DNA from: JBBKWJ01 sp037968895
GTDB lineage: Bacteria > Actinomycetota > Acidimicrobiia > Acidimicrobiales > SZUA-35
Direction of reading: 5' to 3'
NCBI GenBank assembly: GCA_037968895.1
Contig: JBBKWJ010000083.1
Location: forward strand, 1-29,301
Length of the DNA stretch: 29,301 nt
Shown here: positions 7,716 through 15,864 of the stretch, piece after piece
Position numbering within the stretch: position 1 is the stretch's first letter
Layout: every line of letters begins with the position of its first letter
Translations under genes and position numbers: made by a program
The notes under the pieces: model-generated
Seen by the model: only the letters and a program-made list of their open reading frames with translations
Databases searched by the model: none
Told to the model about the DNA's origin: nothing

Positions 7716-8018
7716 ATGGCATATGAGCCACCAACGATTGGGGAATCGATTGAGCGTTTCCTTTCGCTCATGGGCGCTCCAACCGTCTCTACGCTGAGTT
7801 CTCTCGATGACCTGTGGCCAGACATAGTCGGCCCAGCCCTTGCGGCCCATTCTCGTCCCATCGAGGTGAGAGACGGGGTCCTAATTGTGGGGTGTGCCGA
7901 CGCCTCTTGGGGCTCGCAAATCAAGTGGATGGACGCATCGATTCGAGAACGTTTCGTCGAGCTTTTCGACGGCCTGGTGATCAGCCGAATCCAGCTAAGA
8001 ATCGCGCCCCCGCGCTAA
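7716..8018 (+). CDS. dciA: DciA-type helicase-loading protein (DUF721)
   Basis: Small DUF721 protein. Members of this family (DciA) act in delivering the replicative helicase DnaB in bacteria that lack DnaC or DnaI. The 100-residue sequence shows the family core LWPDIVGPALAAHSRPIEV, then DGVLIVGCADASWGSQI, a KH-like fold motif. It starts at ATG 7716, 4 bases after the recF stop and without a strong Shine-Dalgarno sequence, so translation may be coupled to recF. Location between recF and gyrB is standard for Actinomycetota. The loader role here is from family knowledge, not direct evidence. Confidence 0.9.
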   Translation: MAYEPPTIGESIERFLSLMGAPTVSTLSSLDDLWPDIVGPALAAHSRPIEVRDGVLIVGCADASWGSQIKWMDASIRERFVELFDGLVISRIQLRIAPPR

Positions 8019-8075
8019 CACCCAAACAGTCCATCAATCTGGTAGAATTGCCAACTGTCTACTGCGGAATGAACT

Positions 8076-10019
8076 ATGCCTGATAGTCCAGAAAGTAGCT
8101 CCTACGGGGCTAAAGATATCCAGGTTCTTGAAGGCCTCGAGGCCGTTCGAAAACGACCTGGAATGTACATCGGCTCGACGGGACCCCAGGGCCTCCACCA
8201 CCTGGTGTGGGAAGTCGTTGACAACTCAGTCGATGAGGCCATGGCCGGCCACTGCAAGGTCATCGAGGTTGATATTCGCGACGACGGCGCCGTCGAAGTG
8301 CGAGACGATGGCCGCGGCATCCCCGTCGATCCCCACGAAAAGTATGAAGACATGACCGCCGCCGAGGTCGTGCTGACTGTGCTTCACGCAGGCGGCAAGT
8401 TTGGTGGCAGTGGTTACAAGGTGTCCGGCGGCCTTCATGGCGTCGGCATTTCGGTCGTGAATGCACTATCCAAACGGATCGAAGTCGAGATCGATCGACA
8501 CGGCAAGACTCACTTCATGTCGTTTGTCGATGGCGGCGAGCCAGACACCAAGCTTCACGTCATTGGCGACTCGCCACTAACCGAAGACGGCACGCCTCGC
8601 ACCGGAACAACTACTCGTTTCTGGCCAGACCCCCTGATCTTCAAGGAAGGCATTGTGTTCCGCACGCTCACGATGCTTGAGCGCTTCCAGATGATGGCGT
8701 TCCTCAATGCGGGCCTTGAATTCCGAATAAACGACCTTCGCGACCCCTCCTTCAAGCCCGTCATCCACCGCTACGACGGCGGTATTCGAGACTTCGTGAC
8801 TCACCTCAACGCGGCTAAGGAGCCGTTGTTTGACGTAGTCGGTTGGTTCGAAGAGATCGGTGACAACGAAGAGGTTGAAATCGCCTTCAGTTGGAATACT
8901 GGCTATCAAACCGATGGCATCCATTCGTTTGCCAATGGCATCGCGACCAACGAGGGCGGTATGCATGAGCAGGGCTTCCGCACCGCGCTCACACGAACCG
9001 TCAATGCGTATGCCCGTGACCGTGGCGTATTGAAAGAAAAAGACGAGAACTTTCAGGGCGAAGACATTCGTGAAGGCATGACGGCCATCATCTCCGTCAG
9101 GCTTCAGGACCCACAGTTCGAGGGCCAGACGAAGTCGAAACTCGGCAACGTCTCAGTGCGTTCACTCGTCGAGAAGGCCACAAACGAGCAGCTCAAAGAA
9201 TGGTTTGAGGAGCATCCAAACGAAGCTCGAGTCATTCTCAACAAGACCTCGCAGGCCGCTCGAGCCCGAATTGCGGCTACGCAAGCCCGCCAGACCATCC
9301 GGCGCAAGTCAGCCCTTGACGGCGCGGGAATGCCAGGAAAGCTCGCCGACTGTCGTAGTAAAGACCCTGCGGCCTCAGAGATCTACATCGTGGAGGGAAA
9401 CTCGGCTGGAGGTTCAGCGAAAGACGCCCGCGACTCCAACGTCATGGCCATCCTCCCGATCCGAGGCAAGATTCTCAATGTGGAGCGGTCCCGTCCAGAC
9501 CGCATGCTGAAGAACACCGAGGTCGTCTCACTGATTCAAGCCATTGGAGCCGGTTTCGGTGAAGAGTTCGAGAACGACAAGGTTCGATATCACAAGATCA
9601 TTCTCTTGGCCGACGCCGATGTCGACGGCAGCCATATCCGCACCTTGCTGCTGACCTTCTTCTACCGCCAGATGCGACCAATGGTCGAGGCCGGCTATGT
9701 GTACATCGCCCAACCGCCGCTGTTCTCGACCGAGGTAGGTCGATCAAAGATCTATTTGAAGGACGACGCGGCTCGCGACGTGTACAAGGCCGAACATCCG
9801 AAGGCCGAGTTCCAACGATTGAAGGGGCTTGGCGAAATGGACGCGAAGGAACTGTGGGAAACCACAATGGACCCTGAACGCCGAACCCTGCTGCAGGTCA
9901 CGGCCGATCAAGCTGCAATCGCGGACGAAGTTTTCAGCATCTTGATGGGCGACAACGTCGAGAGCCGCAAGAACTTCATCCAGACAAACGCCGACGACGT
10001 TCGATTCTTGGATATCTGA
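8076..10019 (+). CDS. gyrB: DNA gyrase subunit B
   Basis: ATPase subunit of gyrase, which introduces negative supercoils with GyrA. 647 residues. The GHKL ATPase domain has EVVDNSVDEAMAG near 46-58 and the glycine-rich GGLHGVG near 115. QTKSKLGN follows in the transducer region. The TOPRIM domain has EGNSAGGSAKD from residue 440 and DADVDGSH from 513, giving the metal-binding residues E440, D513 and D515. The C-terminal GLGEMDAKELWETTMDP is canonical. ATG at 8076 has only a weak GGA upstream. It lies 57 bases after dciA, and gyrA follows after 4 bases. Confidence 0.98.
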   Translation: MPDSPESSSYGAKDIQVLEGLEAVRKRPGMYIGSTGPQGLHHLVWEVVDNSVDEAMAGHCKVIEVDIRDDGAVEVRDDGRGIPVDPHEKYEDMTAAEVVLTVLHAGGKFGGSGYKVSGGLHGVGISVVNALSKRIEVEIDRHGKTHFMSFVDGGEPDTKLHVIGDSPLTEDGTPRTGTTTRFWPDPLIFKEGIVFRTLTMLERFQMMAFLNAGLEFRINDLRDPSFKPVIHRYDGGIRDFVTHLNAAKEPLFDVVGWFEEIGDNEEVEIAFSWNTGYQTDGIHSFANGIATNEGGMHEQGFRTALTRTVNAYARDRGVLKEKDENFQGEDIREGMTAIISVRLQDPQFEGQTKSKLGNVSVRSLVEKATNEQLKEWFEEHPNEARVILNKTSQAARARIAATQARQTIRRKSALDGAGMPGKLADCRSKDPAASEIYIVEGNSAGGSAKDARDSNVMAILPIRGKILNVERSRPDRMLKNTEVVSLIQAIGAGFGEEFENDKVRYHKIILLADADVDGSHIRTLLLTFFYRQMRPMVEAGYVYIAQPPLFSTEVGRSKIYLKDDAARDVYKAEHPKAEFQRLKGLGEMDAKELWETTMDPERRTLLQVTADQAAIADEVFSILMGDNVESRKNFIQTNADDVRFLDI

Positions 10020-10023
10020 TCAC

Positions 10024-12618
10024 ATGACTGACACTCCACCGCAAGACTCCACCTCTGACGATATTGAGCCAATCGAGATCCAACAGGAGATGGAGCAGTC
10101 CTTCCTCCAGTATGCGATGTCGGTCATCGTGTCTCGGGCACTTCCCGACGCGCGTGACGGCCTGAAACCAGTTCACCGACGCATTCTCTGGTCGATGTAC
10201 GACCAGGGCCACCGTCCCGAACGCAGCCACGTGAAGTGTGCGACCGTTGTCGGTCACGTCATTGGCCACTACCACCCCCATGGCGACCAGGCCATCTATG
10301 ACTCACTTGTTCGTATGGGTCAGCACTTTTCGCTGCGTCATCCTCTTATCGACCCACATGGCAACTTCGGTTCGCCCGACGATCCGCCCGCTGCCTACCG
10401 GTACACCGAATGTCGACTTACCCCGTTGGCGATGGCGATGCTCGACAGCATCGATGAAGACACGGTTGACTTCGTCGACAACTTTGACGGCAAAGACCAG
10501 GAACCGTCGGTTCTCCCCAGCCGCTTCCCCAACCTGCTAGTAAACGGCAGCCAGGGCATTGCCGTTGGCATGGCAACCAACATTCCTCCCCACAACTTGG
10601 GCGAGGTCATTGACGCCACGATCCACCTTATGGAAAACCCCGAGGCGACAATCGCCGACCTCATGGAGTTCGTCAAGGGCCCCGATTTTCCGACGGGCGC
10701 CCAAATCCTTGGCCGTGGCGGCTCACGCGATGCGTACACAACGGGCAAGGGCTCGGTTCGCATGCGTGCGGTCGCCGAGTTGGTCGAAGGCAAAACAAAC
10801 GACTCGATTATCGTCACCGAAACCCCATATCAAACTTCGGTCGAACAGATTGCCCGTAAAGCCGCTGAACTGGTAGAACGCGGTGATCTGGGTGGCATTC
10901 GCGAGATCAGAAACGAATCGTCGCAGGGCAAACTCCGGCTCGTCTTCGACCTTAAGCGTGACGCCACTGGTCTCGTCGTGCTCAACAATCTCTACAAGTA
11001 CACGCCAATGCAGACCACCTTCAGCGTCAACATGGTGGCTTTGGTTGACGGTGTGCCACGTACCTTGACCCTGCTCGACGCACTTCGTGCGTACGTCGAC
11101 CATCAGCGGGAAGTTCTGCGCCGCCGGTCTGAGTTCCGTCGCGATAAGGCCGAACGCCGAGCACACATTCTTGATGGGTTGCTCCGAGCGCTCGACATGC
11201 TCGACGCCATTATTGCCACAATCCGAGCCAGCGAAGATCGTGGCGCGGCGCGTGAGGCGTTGATGGGGGAGGGCTTCGACTTCAGTGAAGTCCAAGCCAA
11301 CTTTATTCTTGACCTTCCTTTGGGACGACTCACTCGGCTGGCCCGAATCGAGCTGGAAGACGAGCTCGGCGAAAAGCGCGAAGAGATCGAGTATCTCAAC
11401 GGTCTCCTCGCTGACCAGGCAAAACTCGATGGTGTCATCAAAGAGGAGATCCTCGAGATTCGTGGAAACTACGCCACCGATCGAAAAACTCAACTCACAC
11501 ACGACCCCGGTGAGCTCGACATCGAAGACCTGATCGATGACGAAGACCTTGTAGTCACGCTGTCCTCGAGCGGCTATATCAAGTCAGTCCCGAGCGAAGA
11601 GTTTCGTTCGCAGGCTCGCGGTGGACGCGGAATTAGCGCAGCCAAACTGAAGGGCGACGACGACGACTATGTCACCCATCTCCTCCACACGTCGGCCCAC
11701 GCCTATCTGCTATTTTTCTCGAATCGCGGTCGGGTGTATCGCATTAAGGCGCACGAGATTCCGGTCACGAGCCGAGCGTCTCGCGGTCTGGCGCTCGTCA
11801 ACCTGCTGCAGTTGCAGTCTGATGAGTCAATCCAAGCGATCATCGACACGCGAGACTACGAGACCAACCGCTTCCTCTTCTTCGCCACCAAAATGGGAAG
11901 AGTCAAGAAGACGCTGTTCAACGCATACGATTCTTCGCTTCGCGCCGGTCTTATCGCGATCAAGCTGAATGAGGGCGATGAGCTTGTTTCAGTGGCCCCG
12001 ACAGACGGTAGTGACGATATTTTCATGGTCACGAGCTTCGGCCAGGCACTGCGTTTTTCGGAGAGCCATGTCCGTGCAATGGGGCGAAGCGCCGCAGGCG
12101 TGAAGGGCATCAGATTCAGAGGGAACGACGAACTGGTCAGCTGCAATGTGATGCGCAACGGTGCCGAACTCTGTGTTATCACCGACGAGGGCTACGGAAA
12201 GCGAACCGATCCAGCGCTGTTCACTGCCAAGAACCGTGGTGGTCTCGGCGTTCGTTGCATCAAGCTCAACGAAAAGAAGGGCAAGGTCGTCTCTGCGAAA
12301 TTCGTCGACCCAGACGACGACCTTCTTCTGATCTCAAGTGCTGGCGTCATCATTCGAATGAAAACCGCGGAGATTTCCCAACAAGGTCGTGACGCTTCTG
12401 GCGTCAGCATCATGAGGCTCGGTGGCGACAGCAGAGTTGCTGCCGTTGCTCGCCTGGTCGCCGCTGACGAAGACCTCGATGGGGTCGACGAAGATCTCGA
12501 CATTGACATCGAGGACGGTAGTGAAGCCAGCACCGCTCCCGAGGTTGCCGTCGACAGCGTCATCGACATCGATGCCGATCCAGAACTCGATGCCGATCCA
12601 GAACTCGAGGCCGAGTAA
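10024..12618 (+). CDS. gyrA: DNA gyrase subunit A
   Basis: Cleavage-religation and DNA-wrapping subunit of gyrase. 864 residues. The breakage-reunion domain contains the catalytic tyrosine Y127 in AAYRYTEC. The six-bladed C-terminal domain has the GyrA box QARGGRG at 530-536, which marks gyrase rather than topoisomerase IV. In the quinolone-determining region the segment is HPHGDQAIYDS: Gln89 occupies the place of E. coli Ser83, while Asp93 (E. coli Asp87) is kept. The last roughly 45 residues are a strongly acidic tail with a tandem DADPEL repeat. Acidic GyrA tails are known to tune wrapping in E. coli. ATG at 10024 starts 4 bases after the gyrB stop. Confidence 0.98.
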   Translation: MTDTPPQDSTSDDIEPIEIQQEMEQSFLQYAMSVIVSRALPDARDGLKPVHRRILWSMYDQGHRPERSHVKCATVVGHVIGHYHPHGDQAIYDSLVRMGQHFSLRHPLIDPHGNFGSPDDPPAAYRYTECRLTPLAMAMLDSIDEDTVDFVDNFDGKDQEPSVLPSRFPNLLVNGSQGIAVGMATNIPPHNLGEVIDATIHLMENPEATIADLMEFVKGPDFPTGAQILGRGGSRDAYTTGKGSVRMRAVAELVEGKTNDSIIVTETPYQTSVEQIARKAAELVERGDLGGIREIRNESSQGKLRLVFDLKRDATGLVVLNNLYKYTPMQTTFSVNMVALVDGVPRTLTLLDALRAYVDHQREVLRRRSEFRRDKAERRAHILDGLLRALDMLDAIIATIRASEDRGAAREALMGEGFDFSEVQANFILDLPLGRLTRLARIELEDELGEKREEIEYLNGLLADQAKLDGVIKEEILEIRGNYATDRKTQLTHDPGELDIEDLIDDEDLVVTLSSSGYIKSVPSEEFRSQARGGRGISAAKLKGDDDDYVTHLLHTSAHAYLLFFSNRGRVYRIKAHEIPVTSRASRGLALVNLLQLQSDESIQAIIDTRDYETNRFLFFATKMGRVKKTLFNAYDSSLRAGLIAIKLNEGDELVSVAPTDGSDDIFMVTSFGQALRFSESHVRAMGRSAAGVKGIRFRGNDELVSCNVMRNGAELCVITDEGYGKRTDPALFTAKNRGGLGVRCIKLNEKKGKVVSAKFVDPDDDLLLISSAGVIIRMKTAEISQQGRDASGVSIMRLGGDSRVAAVARLVAADEDLDGVDEDLDIDIEDGSEASTAPEVAVDSVIDIDADPELDADPELEAE
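12571..12606 (+). repeat. Perfect 18-bp tandem duplication in gyrA tail
   Basis: Two identical adjacent 18-base units at 12571-12588 and 12589-12606 encode DADPEL twice in the acidic GyrA C-terminus. Exact identity, including wobble positions, points to a recent slippage duplication. The copy number may vary between strains. Confidence 0.85.
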
Positions 12619-12653
12619 CTCCTCGGAGTGACAGCCTCCACAATCCAACGATC

Positions 12654-12675
12654 GACCGCCATTGGTTTGGCGGTC
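12654..12675 (+). terminator. Hairpin after gyrA
   Basis: GACCGCCA at 12654-12661 pairs perfectly with TGGCGGTC at 12668-12675 across a six-base loop. It is 36 bases past the gyrA stop and followed by AATCTTACGTT, which is only partly T-rich. It may be a weak terminator or attenuator before the next gene, whose start is at 12698. Confidence 0.45.
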
Positions 12676-12697
12676 AATCTTACGTTGGGATATCGCA

Positions 12698-13012
12698 ATG
12701 TCTGAATCGAGAGGGGCCGTTTTGCCCCTGCTGGCGCTTGCAGGCGCTGGGTGCCTGATTGGAGCGCTCCTCCTTGGCGCGACGCTTCGTCGTGTGGTTG
12801 AAAGGGCCGAGTGCCAGGATGCCGCCGACGCCGCAGCGCTTGCTGGCGTCGCCGAGGGGCGCGCTGCAGCCGACCAGCTCGCCGTTGCGAACGACGCGAT
12901 CGTCACATCTTTCAATGCTGAAGGCAACGTGGTCGAGGTATGGGTGGCTTGTGGCGATGTCCGGGCGGCGGCGAGCGCCGAACGCCGCCTAGAGCCTGAA
13001 CACAGCGAATGA
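12698..13012 (+). CDS. Small TadE/TadG-like single-span membrane protein
   Basis: A 104-residue protein of unknown function. After SESRG comes a hydrophobic membrane segment at about 7-29. The motif ECQDAADAAALAG follows at 38-50, which is the hallmark at the start of TadE/TadG-like pilus-assembly and related actinobacterial secretion-neighbourhood proteins. The rest is an Ala-rich extracytoplasmic tail with two cysteines (C39, C85), which could form a disulfide. ATG at 12698 is chosen because the upstream residues of the longer frame lie in the gyrA hairpin region. The Shine-Dalgarno is weak. No other Tad genes are nearby, so this is an orphan. The family assignment rests on the motif and is moderately sure. 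Confidence 0.7.
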   Translation: MSESRGAVLPLLALAGAGCLIGALLLGATLRRVVERAECQDAADAAALAGVAEGRAAADQLAVANDAIVTSFNAEGNVVEVWVACGDVRAAASAERRLEPEHSE

Positions 13013-13061
13013 GTCGGGGCTGCGTCGCTCCGGGCATTACCTCATCTACACTTACCCCGGT

Positions 13062-14315
13062 ATGTCCCTAGACGACGCAACAGCGAACGATGCAACGCTT
13101 GTAGACGACGATCTTGTTGCGTCGCTCGGCTTCGAGCCGACGACCACCGTCAAAGCCGTCGCTGGCGACGTGCTCGATGTTCGAAGCGATGTTGCTGAGT
13201 TCGTGGCGACCGACGCGGGAGAAGCTGAGGTAATCGACCTCGACGATGCACCAGCGGCTCGTGACGTTGACACTGACGACCAGGCTGATGGGCCCGATTC
13301 TGAGACCTCAACTGTCGACGAACTCTTTGATGATCTTGCTGACACCGATGTTGCCGATACAGACCATGACGCGGTCGCTGCTGACACCGATCTTGCTGAC
13401 ACCGATGATGTTGACGCAGACGAGGACGCTGAAGCGGTCGCAGCTGACACTGATAGTGACGCAGACACTGAAACAGCGATAGAAGAGCTAGTCGAGGCCG
13501 ACCTACTCGACGAAGATGACGATGATCCACTGTTTGGTTCAGCCGACTCGCCGCTGGTGCGGTCGTTCGACGACTTGGACGAAGTCGCAACCGATGACCT
13601 TGCCGACCTTGCACACGATGAGGCCGACAACGACATCGAGCTTTTTGACGTCGCCGACGATGACGATCTAGGCGATGATGTCATCGACCTTCTAACCGAC
13701 GATCTCGATGTTCCAGAAGACCTCGACCTTTCGGGCCGCGACTCAGCCGACACCGCAACCGGGTTTGTCGACGAGGCATCGATCACCTCTGCTCCAGACG
13801 ATGCGGCGGCGCTGGCTGAATACGATGACGTATTCGCACCCACCGCTGACCCTGCGGTGCCAGAACCGGTCACGGCCACCGTTCCCGCAGTTGGAGCCGC
13901 TACTGCCATCGCCCCCGCTGGGCGGCGTCGGGGCAAGCTCAGGGCTCGGAAGGTTCGGCGGGTTATCCGCCACGTCGATCCGTGGTCAGTGCTCACGTTT
14001 TCCGTGCTGTTCCATCTGGTTTTCTTTTCGTCGATGCTCCTGGCGAGCATCCTTGTGTGGAATGGCGCAGTTCAGGCTGGCACCATTGACAACATCGAAA
14101 ACTTCATCAGAGAGCTCGGTGACTACGAGACCTTCAACATCAACTCAGACGTTGTTTTCAGAGCCGCTGTAGTCATCGCGGGCATGCTCACTTTGGCCTC
14201 ATCAATCATCGTGGTGCTCCTTACGGTGGTCTTCAATCTCGTATCTGACCTCGTCGGTGGCATTCGAGTGACCGTCATCGAAGAAGACACAGTTGTAGTT
14301 CCCGCAGGGGAGTAG
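13062..14315 (+). CDS. DUF3566 membrane protein with long Asp-rich N-terminus
   Basis: 417 residues. The C-terminal part (about 295-410) matches the DUF3566 family, found next to gyrA in many Actinomycetota (Rv0007 in Mycobacterium tuberculosis). It has a basic stretch RRRGKLRARKVRRVIRH at 288-304, VDPWSVL, a membrane segment at about 309-333, DNIENFIRELG, a second membrane segment at about 366-393, and SDLVGGIRVTVIEED. The first 285 residues are very rich in Asp, Ala and Thr with few basic residues, and contain the tetrapeptide ADTD five times between 93 and 131. This segment is probably disordered and cytoplasmic. ATG at 13062 lacks a visible Shine-Dalgarno sequence, and a TACACT just upstream raises the possibility of a near-leaderless mRNA. 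Function unknown; envelope or division roles have been proposed for relatives. Confidence 0.85.
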   Translation: MSLDDATANDATLVDDDLVASLGFEPTTTVKAVAGDVLDVRSDVAEFVATDAGEAEVIDLDDAPAARDVDTDDQADGPDSETSTVDELFDDLADTDVADTDHDAVAADTDLADTDDVDADEDAEAVAADTDSDADTETAIEELVEADLLDEDDDDPLFGSADSPLVRSFDDLDEVATDDLADLAHDEADNDIELFDVADDDDLGDDVIDLLTDDLDVPEDLDLSGRDSADTATGFVDEASITSAPDDAAALAEYDDVFAPTADPAVPEPVTATVPAVGAATAIAPAGRRRGKLRARKVRRVIRHVDPWSVLTFSVLFHLVFFSSMLLASILVWNGAVQAGTIDNIENFIRELGDYETFNINSDVVFRAAVVIAGMLTLASSIIVVLLTVVFNLVSDLVGGIRVTVIEEDTVVVPAGE

Positions 14316-14352
14316 TGGTGCGGCAAACGAGCAGATAGTGTTTGGGGTCGCT

Positions 14353-14426
<74 letters not shown>

Positions 14427-14434
14427 CAACTCAG

Positions 14435-14472
14435 GTAGCCCGAACTACTCACCGCAAGGTGTGAAGGGCTAC
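14435..14472 (+). other. Structured spacer with GCAA tetraloop after tRNA-Ile
   Basis: GTAGCCC at 14435-14441 pairs with GGGCTAC at 14466-14472. Nested inside, CACC and GGTG at 14450-14461 close a GCAA (GNRA) tetraloop. It lies between the tRNA and its terminator, so it may be part of the 3' trailer that guides processing or protects the precursor. Function is inferred only. Confidence 0.35.
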
Positions 14473-14487
14473 GAACCAGTGAAGAAC

Positions 14488-14520
14488 CAAGTCTCGCCTG
14501 GCGGGGCTTGTTTCCTTTTT
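14488..14520 (+). terminator. Rho-independent terminator after tRNA-Ile
   Basis: CAAGTCTCGCC at 14488-14498 pairs with GGCGGGGCTTG at 14500-14510, with two G-T wobbles, followed by the T-rich tail TTTCCTTTTT at 14511-14520. This is the clearest intrinsic terminator in the window and should end the tRNA-Ile transcript. Confidence 0.8.
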
Positions 14521-14568
14521 GCGCCAACCGAAGGCGTCCTCTCAGTAGCCCTCAACTAGGCTTCGACC

Positions 14569-14709
14569 ATGTTGATTCTGGTCAGGCGCGTGATGACTGC
14601 TCTCTCTATGGCATCGATGCTGGCGGCACTTTTCAGAATCCGCGGCGCAGGCGGCACACCCCCTCGATCTGGCGGGTGGCGCGAAGTTGACGGCCCCGAT
14701 CTGCGTTGA
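14569..14709 (+). CDS. 46-residue predicted membrane microprotein
   Basis: Unrecognised small ORF from ATG 14569 to TGA 14707-14709. It has a hydrophobic, Arg-flanked N-terminal segment (about 1-24) that could span or dock on the membrane, then a polar tail with GGTPPRSGGWREVDGPDL. Its stop overlaps the TTG start of the oxidoreductase in a four-base TTGA, the arrangement typical of translational coupling. That explains how the TTG gene can work without its own Shine-Dalgarno sequence. A weak TAGG is the only ribosome-binding candidate for this ORF. The composition and the start-stop overlap argue it is real, but there is no family evidence. Confidence 0.6.
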   Translation: MLILVRRVMTALSMASMLAALFRIRGAGGTPPRSGGWREVDGPDLR

Positions 14710-15713
14710 CCAGCGTTTCTGTAGTCGGGCTTGGCGCCAGCGGACTCGTCGCAGCGCAAGAGCTCATTGCGGTGCAAGCGTTGGGCGCTATCGAAACGGT
14801 CGGCTATTACGACACAGACGATGACCGGATGGCGCTCGGTGCTCGGGTTCTGGAGTCAGCAACGCGTGTGACGGCCCTCGGTTCCGAAGCAGACGTCGTT
14901 GTTCTTGCGACCTCAGCCGGAGGCCATGCGATAACTGCACGACGATTGTTGGAGCAGGGCAGCCATGTCGTGTCGTTGAGCGATTCGACCGGGGACGTCA
15001 TCGATCTGCTTGCTCTCGACGGGTTGGCGAAACGCGTCAATAGGACCGTTCTGGTTGGCGTCGGCATGGCGCCCGGCTTGTCTTGTCTTCTGGCAGCCCA
15101 TGCAGGAAACGCGCTTGACCAGGTCGTAGAGATCGCGGTGGCCAAGACAGGCACGGCGGGTCCTGCATGCGCCAGGCAACATCACCGAGCCCTCAAACGA
15201 CCTGGTCGTGACTGGATCGGCCAGGAGTGGATCATGCGGCAGGGCGGTTCCGGTCGCGAGCTCCTGTGGTTTCCTGATCCGATCGGGGCACTTGACTGTT
15301 ATCGAGGCGATTTGGCAAGCCCACTGCTGTTGCAGCGGGTCTACCCGGACGCGGGCCGAATCTCGGCCCGAATCTCGGCGACCCGACGAGACCGCCTCAC
15401 ATCGCGTCTCCCAATGCTGCGGGCACCGCACGAGGACGGTGGGCCTGGCGGGATCCGGATCGAAGTTCGTGGATTACGCGGCGGAGCGTTCGAGACCCTT
15501 GTCTATGGCGTCATGGCCCGCCCTTCTCGTGCCGCCGGAGTGACGAGCGCGGTTGCGGCCGAACGGCTTCTGCTGGGGGACGCTGCACCGGGAGCCAGGG
15601 GTCTGGCTGAAGTTGTGAACCCGGTGAACTGGCTGCGATCGGTGGTTGATCGGGGAGTGCGCATTGTGGCGATCGGCGACCCAATTGAGGCGAATCGAAC
15701 CCCAACGGCCTAA
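14706..15713 (+). CDS. Saccharopine dehydrogenase-like NAD(P)-binding oxidoreductase
   Basis: 335 residues. The N-terminus SVSVVGLGASGLVAAQEL is a Rossmann dinucleotide-binding turn (GLGASG at 8-13). An acidic YYDTDDDRM follows at the end of strand two, and then DVVVLATSAGGH. This resembles saccharopine dehydrogenase and related homoserine or amino-acid dehydrogenase folds. The C-terminal two-thirds have no motif I can assign. The substrate is unknown. TTG at 14706 is the first possible start after an in-frame stop at 14688-14690, and it overlaps the 46-residue ORF by TTGA. Next gene on the strand is the sigma factor, 124 bases or more beyond. Confidence 0.75.
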   Translation: MTSVSVVGLGASGLVAAQELIAVQALGAIETVGYYDTDDDRMALGARVLESATRVTALGSEADVVVLATSAGGHAITARRLLEQGSHVVSLSDSTGDVIDLLALDGLAKRVNRTVLVGVGMAPGLSCLLAAHAGNALDQVVEIAVAKTGTAGPACARQHHRALKRPGRDWIGQEWIMRQGGSGRELLWFPDPIGALDCYRGDLASPLLLQRVYPDAGRISARISATRRDRLTSRLPMLRAPHEDGGPGGIRIEVRGLRGGAFETLVYGVMARPSRAAGVTSAVAAERLLLGDAAPGARGLAEVVNPVNWLRSVVDRGVRIVAIGDPIEANRTPTA

Positions 15714-15740
15714 AAATATCACCCTTTGTAATATTCCTTC

Positions 15741-15768
15741 TAAAGTTCTCACGCCTTGTGGTCGATCC
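15741..15768 (+). promoter_or_regulatory. Candidate sigma-28/WhiG-type promoter
   Basis: TAAAGTTC at 15741-15748 and GTCGATCC at 15761-15768 resemble the sigma-28/WhiG consensus TAAA-N15-GCCGATAA. The -35 matches fully, the -10 matches at five of eight positions, and the spacer is 16 bases after TAAA. It lies in the AT-rich gap upstream of a gene encoding just this class of sigma factor, so autoregulation is plausible. A chance match cannot be excluded. Confidence 0.35.
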
Positions 15769-15864
15769 AACCTTTGAGGAAATTTTCCGAGATTTCTGCT
15801 CAAGTTCTTCCCGTCCTGTGTCGAGAACTCTTTCTGCATGGAGGACAACCGAAGGATGAGAACT

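Noticed and set aside
13052..14050. 332-residue Ser-rich minus-strand ORF
   Set aside because: It is the antisense of the Asp-rich DUF3566 N-terminus. Ser/Ala/Thr composition is the expected shadow of repeated GAC/GAT codons.
14427..14520. Possible second tRNA (Ala) after tRNA-Ile
   Set aside because: No acceptor or T-arm can be formed. The inverted repeats form a simple stem and a terminator.
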